From Bacteroidota bacterium (GTDB lineage: Bacteria; Bacteroidota; Bacteroidia; AKYH767-A; OLB10), in assembly GCA_016717725.1 (NCBI GenBank), contig JADKFA010000023.1, positions 1 through 24,814 on the forward strand: 24,814 nucleotides of DNA. The letters run 5' to 3'. Position 1 is the first letter of the stretch, and every line of letters begins with the position of its first letter. Shown piece by piece: positions 16,224 through 24,814 of the stretch. The notes below the pieces were generated by a model. The model saw only the letters and a program-made list of their open reading frames with translations, had not been told where the DNA came from and did no database searches. A program made the position numbers and the translations under genes.

Positions 16224-17069
16224 TTAGTAATCTGCAAGCGTACTTGTATTTTGTTTTAAGGCATCCGCTAATTGCTCATTGTTCGGAGCGATACCATGCC
16301 ATTTATGTCCAGCCATCATAAAATCTACCCCATGACCCATGATTGTTTCCATTAAAATAATAATTGGTTTACCAAGTCCAGTTTGTGTTTTTGCTTTAAG
16401 CATGGTTGCACGTACATCTTCCAAGTCATTTCCTTTCATGCTTAGCACTTGCCATCCAAAAGCTTCCCATTTCGCTTTGAGATCGCCCAAATTTAGTATG
16501 TCGTTAGTAGAGCCATCAATCTGTTGTCCATTCACATCAATAGTAGCAATCAAATTATCCACTTTTTTAGCAGCAGCAAACATCGCAGCTTCCCAAACCT
16601 GACCTTCTTGTAATTCTCCATCTCCCATAAGAACGAAAACTAAACGATCATCATTGTTCAATTTCTTGGAAAGTGCGGCTCCAATAGCCGCGGAAAGTCC
16701 TTGTCCCAAAGAGCCCGAAGCAATACGAACGCCAGGTAAACCTTCGTGCGTTGTAGGATGACCTTGTAAACGGGTATTAATTTTACGGAAAGTGCCTAGC
16801 TCAGAAATAGGAAAGTAGCCTGAACGTGCTAAAACACTGTACCAAAGTGGAGAGATATGTCCATTCGACAAAAAGAAAAGATCTTGATCCTTTCCATTCA
16901 TATCCCATGTTTTAGGGTTATGTTGTAGAATGTCATTGTATAAAACGGTAGCAAATTCTGTGCAACCCAAGGAGCCTCCTGGGTGTCCGCTTTGAACACC
17001 ATGTACCATTCTTACAATATCTCTTCTCACCTGCAAGGCGAAATCATTCAATGTGCTAATTTCAGTCAT
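16224..17069 (-). CDS. Transketolase, N-terminal subunit
   Basis: A protein of 281 residues corresponding to the thiamine-diphosphate-binding half of transketolase. SGHPGGSLG (27-35), the H-containing loop LSNGHISPLWY (67-77), GSLGQGLSAAIG (119-130) and the metal/diphosphate motif GDGELQEGQVWEAA (149-162) ending with N180 are all in place. It pairs with the C-terminal subunit at 13914-14879. It is the first gene of the minus-strand run and has its own promoter element (TACTTTTG at 17082-17075) only 5 bases before the ATG. It is transcribed divergently from mutS2. Confidence 0.93.
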   Translation of the reverse strand: MTEISTLNDFALQVRRDIVRMVHGVQSGHPGGSLGCTEFATVLYNDILQHNPKTWDMNGKDQDLFFLSNGHISPLWYSVLARSGYFPISELGTFRKINTRLQGHPTTHEGLPGVRIASGSLGQGLSAAIGAALSKKLNNDDRLVFVLMGDGELQEGQVWEAAMFAAAKKVDNLIATIDVNGQQIDGSTNDILNLGDLKAKWEAFGWQVLSMKGNDLEDVRATMLKAKTQTGLGKPIIILMETIMGHGVDFMMAGHKWHGIAPNNEQLADALKQNTSTLADY

Positions 17070-17074
17070 GACTG

Positions 17075-17082
17075 CAAAAGTA
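17075..17082 (-). promoter_or_regulatory. TAnnTTTG -7 element for the transketolase N subunit
   Basis: TACTTTTG followed by cag on the minus strand, 5 bases from the ATG at 17069. This predicts a nearly leaderless message. No clear -33 TTG at the usual spacing. Confidence 0.5.
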
Positions 17083-17207
17083 ATGAGCCTATGTAAGTAG
17101 CGGAATGGTTTTCAACAATCAGCCAATGATTGTGGATAATTCGAGGTTATTTTTCGCTTTTATTTTAATAGTTGGGATAAATGGGCAGATAAATAGCAAA
17201 CTCACCG

Positions 17208-17215
17208 TATTTTTG
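17208..17215 (+). promoter_or_regulatory. TAnnTTTG -7 element for mutS2
   Basis: TATTTTTG followed by cat, 6 bases upstream of the ATG at 17222. It supports that ATG over the longer open frame starting at 17105, because the longer start would lie upstream of the promoter. Confidence 0.5.
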
Positions 17216-17221
17216 CATCCC

Positions 17222-19423
17222 ATGAATATCTTTCCAAAACATTCTTTGCTGATTGAGGAGTTTGAAAAACTACGTCAAATTACCTCCGAGGAGTGTAGTG
17301 GACTTGCTGGAAAGGAAGAAGTTCTTAAAATTTCATTTTCTTCTGATTACGCTGTGGTGCTTAGGCGTTTAGAAGAAACAGAGGAGATGAGATGCATTCT
17401 TTCAGATGGAGAACCTTTCCCATCCGATTCCTATCCTGATGTTCGGCAGGATCTCAAACTTTTGTTTGTTCAGAATTCTGTTTTGATGCCTTTGCAAATT
17501 TTGCAGTTGAATAGAATTGTGGGTCAAATGGCATTGATTTTCGCTTTTTTGAAAGATAAGGAGACCAAGTTTCCTTTGCTTTCTTCTTTGCTGATGGATG
17601 TGATTTTTGAAAAGGAAATTCAATCATCCATTTCAAGTGTGATGGATGATAGTGGGCATGTATTATCATCTGCATCGACTGACCTTAGCCATATTCGTAA
17701 AAATTTAGCACGTAAAAGAATCGAATGCGACCAATTGTATTTATCCGTCATTCAGAAGTACAGAAAAAGCGGTTGGTTGAGCGATTCGGAGGAAAGTTGG
17801 AGAGCGGGTAGGAGAGTAGTTTCCATTTTAGCTGAGTATAAGCGAAGTACAAAGGGCATTATCCATGATATTTCAGCTACAGGAAAAACCTGTTTTCTGG
17901 AGCCAGAAGAAGCGATTGGAATCAATAATTTGATTTTGTCGTTAGAGGAAGATGAGCGTGAAGAAATAAAAAAGATTATGCGCGCTTTAAGTGAACTGCT
18001 TCGGAAGTTTCATCCTGCTATGAGTAAATATTTTTCGCTGATTGTGACGTATGATGCGGTGCGTGCAAAGGCTAAGTTGGCGGTGAAGATGAATGCACAA
18101 TTGCCTTATGTGGATCCCAAACCAAAAATTGATTTGCTGGATGCCCGCCATCCGTTGTTGTTTTTGTACAACTCTGCAGTAGGAAAGAAAACGATTCCAT
18201 TCAATTTGAAGTTGCAGGGAGATGAACGTATTTTGGTGATCAGTGGTCCCAATGCAGGAGGGAAAACAGTTTGCATGAAAACGGTTGGACTTCTTCAATT
18301 GATGTTGCAAGCTGGGTTTTTAGTCACGGTTGATGGAAACAGCCGATTTGGAATTTTTAAAAATGTATTGGTTGATATTGGCGATTCACAATCCTTGGAA
18401 TTTGAATTGAGCACATACAGTTCTCGACTCAAGCATATGAAAGTGTTTTTAGAAAAATCATGTGTCGATTCACTTCTTCTCATAGATGAATTTGGAACAG
18501 GAACTGATCCTTCACTGGGTGGAGCATTGGCTGAATCGATTTTGGAAGATTTGAATTATAAAAAATCAGTGGGCATCATCACCACGCATTACATGAATTT
18601 GAAAGTGCTTGCTGATAAAACAAAAGGCATCATCAATGGCTCAATGGCCTTCGATGCGAAAAAGTTGATTCCACTATTTCGGTTGGAAGTAGGAAAGCCT
18701 GGAAGTTCATATACCTTTGTGGTGGCGGAACGAAGTGGATTGCCTGCCTCGGTAATTCATCGAGCAAGAAAGAAAGTTCAAAAAAATAATTTGTTATTGG
18801 AAGAGTTACTCAACAAAGTAGAACAAGAAAAGGCAGAAGTAGCTCGCTTGATCCAAGTAAATTCATCTCAGGAAAAAAAATTGAATGAGCTCGTCAACAA
18901 ATACGAAAAAAACGTAGCACATCAAGAGCATAAAATTGAGCAGAACGAGGAGCGCATTCGTCAAAAGGAATTGCGCATTTCAAAACAACTAGAAGATAAA
19001 TTCACTCGATTCGTTAAAGATTGGAAAGAGGCTAAAAACAAAAAAGCAGTTTTAGATAAATACAATACCAAATTACAAGCGCGCAGAAATGAATTAAGTC
19101 AAAAAGATTTGTTCAAACAAGAAGAATTAATTGCCTATAACCGCATTCATTTGAAGAAAGGGGTTTTGGTTAAATTGAAAAACGGAGCTGTGGTTGGTAA
19201 GGTCGAGAACGTGAAAGATGATAAAGTGATTGTTATTTTTGGGAATGTAAAGACAACATCTGATTTGAAGAGTTTGATTATCGAGGAAAAAAAATCGAAT
19301 AAATCAGTTAATAATCCAGATGAAAAAAAATCCATCAAAAAAGAATTGAAACCCGATTTTAAAAAAGAAGAAGAGAAGAAAAAATCTGCTCGTCCTCCCA
19401 GAAAATCTGCTCCTAAACCCTAA
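17222..19423 (+). CDS. mutS2: MutS2-family ATPase lacking an Smr domain
   Basis: A protein of 733 residues from the ATG at 17222 (MNIFPKHSLLIEEFEKL, the usual MutS2 beginning). Residues 1-320 are the MutS core/lever region; the Walker A motif GPNAGGKT is at 342-349 and the Walker B/signature DEFGTGTDP at about 422-430, followed by TTHYMNLK. A long charged coiled coil (about 520-640) leads into a small beta domain (643-682, KKGVLVKLKNGAVVGKVENV). The C-terminus is a lysine-rich tail (683-733), not the Smr nuclease domain found in many MutS2 proteins. MutS2 proteins act in suppressing recombination and rescuing collided ribosomes in other bacteria. Here only the ATPase functions can be asserted. 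It is divergent from the transketolase N subunit and overlaps the stop of the next, convergent gene. Confidence 0.9.
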   Translation: MNIFPKHSLLIEEFEKLRQITSEECSGLAGKEEVLKISFSSDYAVVLRRLEETEEMRCILSDGEPFPSDSYPDVRQDLKLLFVQNSVLMPLQILQLNRIVGQMALIFAFLKDKETKFPLLSSLLMDVIFEKEIQSSISSVMDDSGHVLSSASTDLSHIRKNLARKRIECDQLYLSVIQKYRKSGWLSDSEESWRAGRRVVSILAEYKRSTKGIIHDISATGKTCFLEPEEAIGINNLILSLEEDEREEIKKIMRALSELLRKFHPAMSKYFSLIVTYDAVRAKAKLAVKMNAQLPYVDPKPKIDLLDARHPLLFLYNSAVGKKTIPFNLKLQGDERILVISGPNAGGKTVCMKTVGLLQLMLQAGFLVTVDGNSRFGIFKNVLVDIGDSQSLEFELSTYSSRLKHMKVFLEKSCVDSLLLIDEFGTGTDPSLGGALAESILEDLNYKKSVGIITTHYMNLKVLADKTKGIINGSMAFDAKKLIPLFRLEVGKPGSSYTFVVAERSGLPASVIHRARKKVQKNNLLLEELLNKVEQEKAEVARLIQVNSSQEKKLNELVNKYEKNVAHQEHKIEQNEERIRQKELRISKQLEDKFTRFVKDWKEAKNKKAVLDKYNTKLQARRNELSQKDLFKQEELIAYNRIHLKKGVLVKLKNGAVVGKVENVKDDKVIVIFGNVKTTSDLKSLIIEEKKSNKSVNNPDEKKSIKKELKPDFKKEEEKKKSARPPRKSAPKP

Positions 19424-20832
19424 TTGCCATTCACTCTCATCAACTCGTTCGACTTGCTCATATACTTTTGAGCCATGCCTGCGTTGCCGGATAGTTTGTA
19501 GGCTTTGCTCAAGTGTTCAGCTGTAGTAAACGACTGAGGAAAGAAATCCATGTTAAGGCGTAATACCTGAATTACATCATCCATCTTACGTTTCTTCATC
19601 AATTCATTAGCCAAGCGAACCAACTGCTCTTCATTACTTGGGTATAGCTGGTTGTTTGCTGGATTTAATTGAGCCAATTCCATTTTAAGGAGTTCAACTT
19701 TTTCAGCAAAGTAGGAGTAAGAAATAGTGCCATCAGCTAAATCACGTTCGTACATTAATAATGCTAATGTTAATCCATTTTCTTTGTCTGTAGGATTATC
19801 AACTCGTCGTGTATTGGCTAATGCTCTATCGCCTTGAATTAAAAAGATACTATCTCCATCAAGGCGCGTTATATTTTCGAAATTCATGATGGCCGCTAAA
19901 GCGATTTGCGAATAATTCTGACTTTCATTTTTAAATCCACCACATTCCGTCTTCCATAAAGTTTTAATTAGGGATTGTCCTCCTTCAGTAGGATCAATTT
20001 TATTAATAGCACAAGCTAAATTTCCAGCACCTGCATGATAGGCATGTAAGACAAGCAATCGAAACCAAATATCAGTTTCTTTATAAGGAATGTTGCGACT
20101 ATCCAACAGTGATTTCACTTTCGGAATACAAATAGTGGAGATAAGCCGAGATGCACCAAAAGCAGCTCGTTTTAAGTCGCTGCGTTCATCAACATATTTA
20201 TTTACCTTTAATCCATATTTCATTGCGACACTACGCATAATTTGAAAGGGGCCAGCCGCTCCAACATATGATTTTGCTAAATGTTTTCCTGGACTCTCAA
20301 TCAACAAAATGGTTTGAGCATACCAAGGATCAACACCGTTTTCTTTAAAGTAAGAAACGGCTTTGCTAATGGTGGGAATACTTTTGCGATGCTCATAGAA
20401 TTCACTTTTACCGTTCGTCACATAAAGTTCGGAGCTGTAGTCAACGCAATAATCTTGTTTTAATTGATTTTTGTAGACTGTCTTTTCGTTTTCCGATTGA
20501 CTCAACCAATTTCTATAATTTGAAACCACCAAAGGTGTGCGTGAATTTGCGATATTGATGATACATGAGTCGGGAGAAAGACAAATTATTTGCTTCCAAA
20601 AAAGAGGTTGAGCTAATGTATCCCATCCTTCCGAAAATAACTGATAATTGTTTACTAACTCAATTTGATTCGTGTCAGAAATATTAATAAGCGTTTTTCG
20701 CAATAAAGTTTCTTGCTTCTTCTGTAGTGGACTCGGATTTTGGGCTTCGGCTTTTTGTACCTGATTACAGGAAAAAAGCAATGGAATTAGGGCAACCGAT
20801 AGTATATATTTAAGCTTATGTGTAGCGAGCAT
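19420..20832 (-). CDS. Lipoprotein lytic transglycosylase (MltD/SLT-like)
   Basis: A protein of 470 residues with a lipoprotein signal (IPLLFSC, lipidated C22). The transglycosylase domain spans about 145-330: the catalytic glutamate is probably E179 in ILLIESPGKH, followed by GAAGPFQIM (191-199) and AYHAGAGN (264-271), which correspond to the ES, GLxQxM and AYNxGxGN motifs of SLT-type enzymes. The C-terminal part (about 400-465) is helical and TPR-like. It would cleave peptidoglycan strands from the outer membrane during wall remodelling. No LysM domain is present. Its stop codon shares bases with that of mutS2, so the two genes are convergent with a 4-base overlap and no room for a terminator between them. 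Confidence 0.85.
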   Translation of the reverse strand: MLATHKLKYILSVALIPLLFSCNQVQKAEAQNPSPLQKKQETLLRKTLINISDTNQIELVNNYQLFSEGWDTLAQPLFWKQIICLSPDSCIINIANSRTPLVVSNYRNWLSQSENEKTVYKNQLKQDYCVDYSSELYVTNGKSEFYEHRKSIPTISKAVSYFKENGVDPWYAQTILLIESPGKHLAKSYVGAAGPFQIMRSVAMKYGLKVNKYVDERSDLKRAAFGASRLISTICIPKVKSLLDSRNIPYKETDIWFRLLVLHAYHAGAGNLACAINKIDPTEGGQSLIKTLWKTECGGFKNESQNYSQIALAAIMNFENITRLDGDSIFLIQGDRALANTRRVDNPTDKENGLTLALLMYERDLADGTISYSYFAEKVELLKMELAQLNPANNQLYPSNEEQLVRLANELMKKRKMDDVIQVLRLNMDFFPQSFTTAEHLSKAYKLSGNAGMAQKYMSKSNELMRVNGN

Positions 20833-21083
20833 ATCTATGTTTCTGATTTGTTACGGAGGAGGAGTCCAGAAGTTACCGAACTCTTCAATGTACTAATTTA
20901 CAATTTTATTGATCGTTTTCAAAGCTAATTATATAGGATGCTTCAATTTTGTAAGATTTATTATCTTATCAACGATGAAGTGTGGAAAGCATTGTCCCTT
21001 CCCTGTATAAAAGATGGGATTTAGTCTAAATATTCGGTATTTTACTAAGTATAGATTAATTTCGCCTAAAAATTAGCTATAAA

Positions 21084-21551
21084 ATGGAAGGTAAGATTTT
21101 TAAAGATTCTATAGAAATTACGGTGTCGGAGGAGCTAAAACTGTTCATTCGCTCAATGGCTTCATCGTATCATTTCGTGTTTCAGCAGGAAAAGTACGAT
21201 TTTGTGCAAAGAGCCATGCAAATTGATTTGGTGGACCTTAACGGCGTAACTCAGCTTGCTCAACGTTTTGCTGCTCAAAGAGCCAAAGAAAAGATGGAAT
21301 TGTCGAAAGAAGAGATTTATTTGCTTTATACTATGATGGAGATGGTATGTCGAAGTTTCTTGCACGACGTGGGCGACGATTATAAGTTGATCGCTATGAA
21401 AGTGAATCAAATTTCAGAGCAGAAGTACAACGAAGTGAGAAGTACTGAATTATTGATTGCTCAAACGCTTCTGCAACAGCTAAAATCTGATTTTAATGAG
21501 GATCCAGATTTTGAGGAAATCAGAGAGCGGATTAACTTGATGGATACTTAA
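21084..21551 (+). CDS. Hypothetical helical protein
   Basis: A protein of 155 residues, not recognised. It is predominantly helical, without signal peptide or membrane segment, and acidic toward the C-terminus (QLKSDFNEDPDFEEIRERINLMDT). The middle (EEIYLLYTMMEMVCRSFLHDVGDDYK, about 85-110) has the look of a buried helix pair. It stands alone on the plus strand, divergent from the lytic transglycosylase (251-base gap) and convergent with gmhB. A possible -7 element (TAATTTCG, 21057-21064) lies 19 bases before the ATG. Ordinary base composition and a clean frame support a real gene; function is unknown. Confidence 0.75.
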   Translation: MEGKIFKDSIEITVSEELKLFIRSMASSYHFVFQQEKYDFVQRAMQIDLVDLNGVTQLAQRFAAQRAKEKMELSKEEIYLLYTMMEMVCRSFLHDVGDDYKLIAMKVNQISEQKYNEVRSTELLIAQTLLQQLKSDFNEDPDFEEIRERINLMDT

Positions 21552-21676
21552 TTTGAAGATGGATTGATTTGAAAATTTGAAAATGGTTTTGATGTAGAAT
21601 TAATTTTGTAGAAATCCTGGCAGGTTAAAATTAGTTATCGCTATACAAATTCAACATCGCAAAGCTTGGCGACTTC

Positions 21677-21711
21677 AATTCACCAATTCACCAAACCACC
21701 AATTCACCAAT
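21677..21711. repeat. 8-base tandem repeat aattcacc
   Basis: Four consecutive 8-base units from 21677 to 21708 (aattcacc twice, aaaccacc, aattcacc), with the start of a fifth. They lie between the convergent ends of the hypothetical gene and gmhB, and the run ends two bases from the gmhB stop codon. Confidence 0.7.
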
Positions 21712-21712
21712 T

Positions 21713-22267
21713 TCAAAAGATTTCGAGGGTTCTGTTTTGAACTTTTATAGCAAATTCAAACAACGAATCCGCTTCAAAATCGGCATTTTTGATTTGGGAT
21801 ACGTCAGTAAATTTTCTTTTATCATCAACGAACAAAGTTCGCATCTGTAATGCTTTTCCAAAGTCCATATCAGAGGGCGAATTGCCAACCATCAAACTGT
21901 TGTGAAAATCGATTTCTGGAAAATCTTCCTGTGCGCAAAGACCCATATAAGGAGATGGTTTGCGCTTTGAACTGCTGCGATCTTCGTCGGTAGCAGCATA
22001 AATTTTATCAATGATAATGTCGCGTTCCTTGAATTGCGCTACCATCTTGTTGTGAATTCCGTCGAGCGCTTCCTGTGTCATGAATCCAGCTCCAACACCG
22101 CGCTGATTGGTAACGACAATAATGCGTTGAAACTTTTCCTGTAGTAGTTGCAATGCATCAAAAATATGCGGCTCAAAAATAAACTGATCCCATGTTTTAA
22201 CATAATCGTTTGGGATTTCAGTGTTGATGACACCATCACGGTCGAGGAATAAGGTAGCTATACTCAC
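21713..22267 (-). CDS. gmhB: HAD-family D-glycero-D-manno-heptose 1,7-bisphosphate phosphatase-like
   Basis: A protein of 184 residues with the HAD motifs in order: LFLDRDGVIN (7-15, nucleophile D9 and acid D11), VVTNQRGVG (about 51-59), KRKPSPYMG (about 101-109, catalytic lysine) and MVGNSPSDMDFG (about 126-137, acidic metal site). This combination is typical of the GmhB/histidinol-phosphatase group. The gene begins with GTG that overlaps the gmhA stop (GTGA), so it is translationally coupled. With GmhA upstream it fits heptose precursor synthesis for lipopolysaccharide or other surface glycans. The usual zinc-binding cysteine loop of E. coli GmhB is reduced here, so the exact substrate is not certain. 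Confidence 0.85.
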   Translation of the reverse strand: MSIATLFLDRDGVINTEIPNDYVKTWDQFIFEPHIFDALQLLQEKFQRIIVVTNQRGVGAGFMTQEALDGIHNKMVAQFKERDIIIDKIYAATDEDRSSSKRKPSPYMGLCAQEDFPEIDFHNSLMVGNSPSDMDFGKALQMRTLFVDDKRKFTDVSQIKNADFEADSLFEFAIKVQNRTLEIF

Positions 22268-22848
22268 GAATTGGTTTTAAATAATTGCTCTTCGATGAGT
22301 TGGCAAATGGCCATGTCCCATCAAAATATGTGTTTCTTGAATACGTGGCGTGTCTTTACTTGATGACATCAGTAAATGATCACATAAATCTTTCATTTTT
22401 CCACCGCCTTCACTCGGTCATACTAACGGTGATCATTTTAAAATCACGAGCCTGTTGTAAAGCGTTAATGATGTTTTTGGAATTGCTGCTAGTCGATATC
22501 CCCACCAACACATCTCCTCCCTTTCCGCTTGCTTTTACCATTCGACTGTAAACAACATCAAATGAATAGATTCATTAGCTACTGCTGTGATAAATGAACT
22601 ATTTACACGTAATGCTTCGAGTATAATGGATCGCGATCGGTATAAAATCTTCCAGATAATTCAGCAGCGAGATGTTGCGCATCGGCAGCACTTCCTCCGT
22701 TGCCGCAAAAAAGTACTTTTCCACCTGCACGAAATACGTTGGCGCAAGTGTTTGCAACAATCTGAATGGTTTGCTGCATGGCATCGTCTTGCAATAATTT
22801 CTGCTTGACTTCAATGGAGGCTTTGATGATATTGTGGATGGAATTCAT
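22264..22848 (-). pseudogene. gmhA: GmhA-like SIS-domain sedoheptulose-7-phosphate isomerase, multiple frameshifts
   Basis: The total length (585 bases) is exactly that of an intact gene of 194 codons. The N-terminal third is open (MNSIHNIIKASIEVKQKL ... VLFCGNGGSAADAQHLAAEL). The rest can be read only by changing frame: ALRVNSSFITAVANESIH, then FDVVYSRMVKASGKGGDVLV and GISTSSNSKNIINALQQAR, then KMKDLCDHLLMSSS and DTPRIQETHILMGH, then ICQLIEEQLFKTNS. The shifts are near 22619, 22567, 22412 and 22311. All are single-base and the lengths balance, which looks like consensus error rather than gene decay. An intact gene would isomerise sedoheptulose 7-phosphate, the first step of heptose synthesis, and it is coupled to gmhB. 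Confidence 0.85.
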
Positions 22849-22890
22849 GAGTATACAAAGATAATAAGCGGTTTCTAATTATTTTAATTT

Positions 22891-24040
22891 TTACTTGTCA
22901 GAGGGTGCCAATAGCGTTTCAATAAACGATTTCCAAGTGTATTTTTTCTTTTCTTCTTGGATGGCAGGTAAGTAGTTGGTATGATCTTTTTCTGCAATGA
23001 ATCGGTTGAGTTGAGTCGTAATACTCGTTACATCCGCCTCTGCAACATACCCTGTTTTCCCGTCTAGAACGATTTCGCCAAGTCCACCCACCTTGGTGAC
23101 CAACATGGGTTTTTCAAAATGAAAAGCAAGCTGCGAGATTCCACTTTGTGTAGCTGTTCGGTAGGTTTGTGTGATGAGGTCAGCAATGGAGAAGTAGTAT
23201 TTAATTTGATCGTCGGGGATGTATCGATTGTGGATGATAACACGATCTTCAATACCTAGCTTTTTTATTTGATCGAGATAGGGGGCAGGGTCATCGTAAA
23301 ATTCGCCGGCTATGATAAGTTGATATTCTTGTGTAGCTTTTGCCGATTTAGCAAGCTCTCAAGAAGTAAATCTAAGCCTTTGTATTTGCGGATAAGTCCA
23401 AAGAAGAGCAGATAATCTTCCGTTGGGATCTAATCCCAATTTTTTTGCAGCTTCTTCCTTGGTAACCCCATTTCCATAGTGATCATAAACCGGATGCGGA
23501 CTATAACGGCAAGGCGTATCCGAAAATTGTTTTAGATCTTGAGTAACTTGATGCGACATCGACATAAAATCGTCGCATGTATGCGTGAAGTATTTCGTTA
23601 AGGGGACATCACCCAATCTTTTTTCATGGGGAATGATATTGTCGAGGAGTCCTGTAATGCGTGTTTTTTTATTTCTCTTTGACGATGCGTCCAATCTTTC
23701 CTAAACAAGGAGTCATGAAAGGAATCCAAAAGCGCAAGATCAATTGATCAGGAGCCAAATTTCTTTATTTCAAATGCATCCAACCTTCACCAACCAAATG
23801 GATTTACAGAATGAACTTTTACCTGAATATCTAAATTTTCTGGAGCCGGATCGGTGGAGTATCGCGTTTACCAGGGAAAAGAAAGTTGGGATGTTGGTAG
23901 CTGAAAGTATAAATGGTTACTCGGTGTCCATCTTCCTGTAAAAAGCCATTGGCAACCTTTCATTTAAATGCCGCAATTCCACCACGCAAAGGATGAGCAG
24001 GTCCAACAATAATGATATGTTTAGCAGATGAGTGGGTCAT
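22891..24040 (-). pseudogene. GT4-family glycosyltransferase, multiple frameshifts
   Basis: The expected start is the ATG at 24040 (MTHSSAKHIIIVGPAHPLRGGIAAF, the N-terminal glycine-rich loop of GT-B enzymes) and the stop is at 22891-22893, about 380 codons, the normal size. Recognisable blocks in shifting frames include TRITGLLDNIIPHEKRLGD (about 23660), YLLFFGLIRKYKGLDLLLESL (about 23400), EYQLIIAGEFYDDPAPYLD (about 23320) and MLVTKVGGLGEIVLDGKTGY (from 23106). Shifts lie near 23345-23360 and 23420 and at several points between 23700 and 23970. The intact enzyme would transfer a sugar from a nucleotide donor to a surface glycan or lipid. It follows the GT2 gene with a 20-base overlap. Confidence 0.8.
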
Positions 24041-24814
24041 TCGCTTTTTCTATTTCAGTGATGGATTTCCACGACCGAAAATTAACAATTTTCGTAGATT
24101 CAATCAAGTAATGATTGCGCTCTGTGCTGGATCATCCAACCACCCAGAAATAAATCCGGCAAGGAATACCATATAAGTTCCAAGAATCATGCACGTTAAT
24201 GCAATATAAAAGGAAGGACGGTTGGTGATAAGTCACACGACCTAGCTAGTATATACACCGCCCATAATTTACTTAGCCCCAAATATGCGGCCAGCATAAC
24301 TGACTAAGAACACCATGTTCAATAGTTCCGAATAAATGACAGATCAAGTTTTCTCCAAAACGGGAAACGAAGGGAGATAGTATAATCTGGAAATCCCTAA
24401 CGAATCTTTCTAATCTGAATTTTGGTTGTTCCATTATTTTCAAGTTTCAGGTTCCACGGATTTCTGCGTGATTTTTGGAGAATCCAGCGCATTTCTGTAT
24501 CATTGGAATATAACGATGCATTCTCCGTACACTTCAATGCTTTACAACATCGAGTCGGTATGATTTTAGATTGCAGCTTGAAGTTAAACTCATTGATGTT
24601 TCGACACTTTTGTGTTGTCGCAATTTAAAAACGATTAGGTATGGTTTTGTTGATGGGGTTATAGTTTAAGTGTTTTCCATCCCGAAACCAAATCAAACCC
24701 ATCTTCCACTATCATCTTATACAAGCCTGGAATTTCATCTGGACTATCTCATATCAGCATCCATGGTGATCATCACTTTTCCGAAGCCAATTCGAATCCT
24801 TTTTGGAGCGCTGC
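24021..24814 (-). pseudogene. GT2-family (dolichol-P-mannosyltransferase-like) glycosyltransferase, partial and frameshifted
   Basis: The 5' end lies beyond the window. Blocks visible in changing frames are ALQKGFELASEKVMITMDAD (from 24813, the DxD-type donor site), PDEIPGLYKMIVEDGFDLVS, LNYNPINKTIPNRF, CGLK-like remnants near 24560, RFGENL-like sequence near 24350, and the C-terminal membrane part NRPSFYIALTCMILGTYMVF (about 24220), ending NHYLIESTKIVNFRSWKSIT. This matches GT2 proteins with a GT-A domain and two C-terminal membrane spans. It would act at the cytoplasmic membrane on lipid-linked sugars. The stop (24021-24023) lies inside the start of the GT4 gene, so the two are coupled. Confidence 0.75.

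Noticed and set aside
17105..17221. N-terminal extension of mutS2 (39 residues)
   Set aside because: It resembles no MutS2 start, contains the likely promoter element at 17208-17215, and the ATG at 17222 begins the conserved family N-terminus.
21677..21711. Possible CRISPR or VNTR-like array
   Set aside because: The units are only 8 bases with no spacers, which fits simple tandem slippage and not a CRISPR array.
22285..22808. Plus-strand open frames over gmhA
   Set aside because: They are reverse-strand shadows; the minus strand carries clear SIS-domain text in shifting frames.
23744..24628. Plus-strand open frames at the window end
   Set aside because: They oppose recognisable GT4 and GT2 coding blocks on the minus strand.

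Overview
The window looks like a chromosomal segment of a member of the Bacteroidota, probably flavobacteria-like. Four things point there: two secreted proteins of the type IX secretion (T9SS) kind (one with a clear C-terminal sorting domain, one with a truncated remnant), promoters of the TAnnTTTG class instead of E. coli -10 boxes, a transketolase split into two genes, and AT-rich codon use with few Shine-Dalgarno sequences. No rRNA, tRNA, CRISPR array or transposase gene was seen.

Layout. 1-456 is a gene-free nest of repeats. 457-5629 is a minus-strand block: a large secreted YCF48-type beta-propeller protein, a bifunctional-nuclease (DUF151) protein with a UVR tail, and both subunits of electron transfer flavoprotein. 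5800-7243 carries, on the plus strand, a small TPR protein and the pyruvate dehydrogenase E1 beta subunit. 7333-11866 looks like an accessory island: a RES-domain (NAD+-degrading toxin family) protein without its usual antitoxin, an unrecognised acidic/aromatic 427-residue protein, a frameshifted T9SS-type repeat protein, and a HigB toxin relic with an in-frame stop followed by an intact HigA-like antitoxin. The HigB relic is fused directly to the truncated sorting domain of the T9SS gene. The island is followed by a gene-free stretch (11867-12280) with a strong terminator and a perfect 30-bp palindrome.

12281-13829 is a minus-strand ECF sigma factor / single-membrane-span protein / Spy-like periplasmic protein module, probably an envelope-stress response unit. 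13914-17069 holds the two halves of transketolase, separated by a VWA-domain gene that has lost the core of its domain. mutS2 (17222-19423) runs divergently from the transketolase N half and converges, with overlapping stop codons, on a lipoprotein lytic transglycosylase. After a conserved-looking hypothetical (21084-21551) comes a minus-strand cell-surface sugar cluster: GT2 glycosyltransferase, GT4 glycosyltransferase, GmhA and GmhB.

Everything from about 22.3 kb to the end carries many single-base indels while total gene lengths stay near normal. That suggests poor consensus quality there rather than true gene decay. Gene functions before that point rest on intact reading frames, except for three broken loci (9771-11268, 11266-11586, 14899-16120) that may be real lesions.
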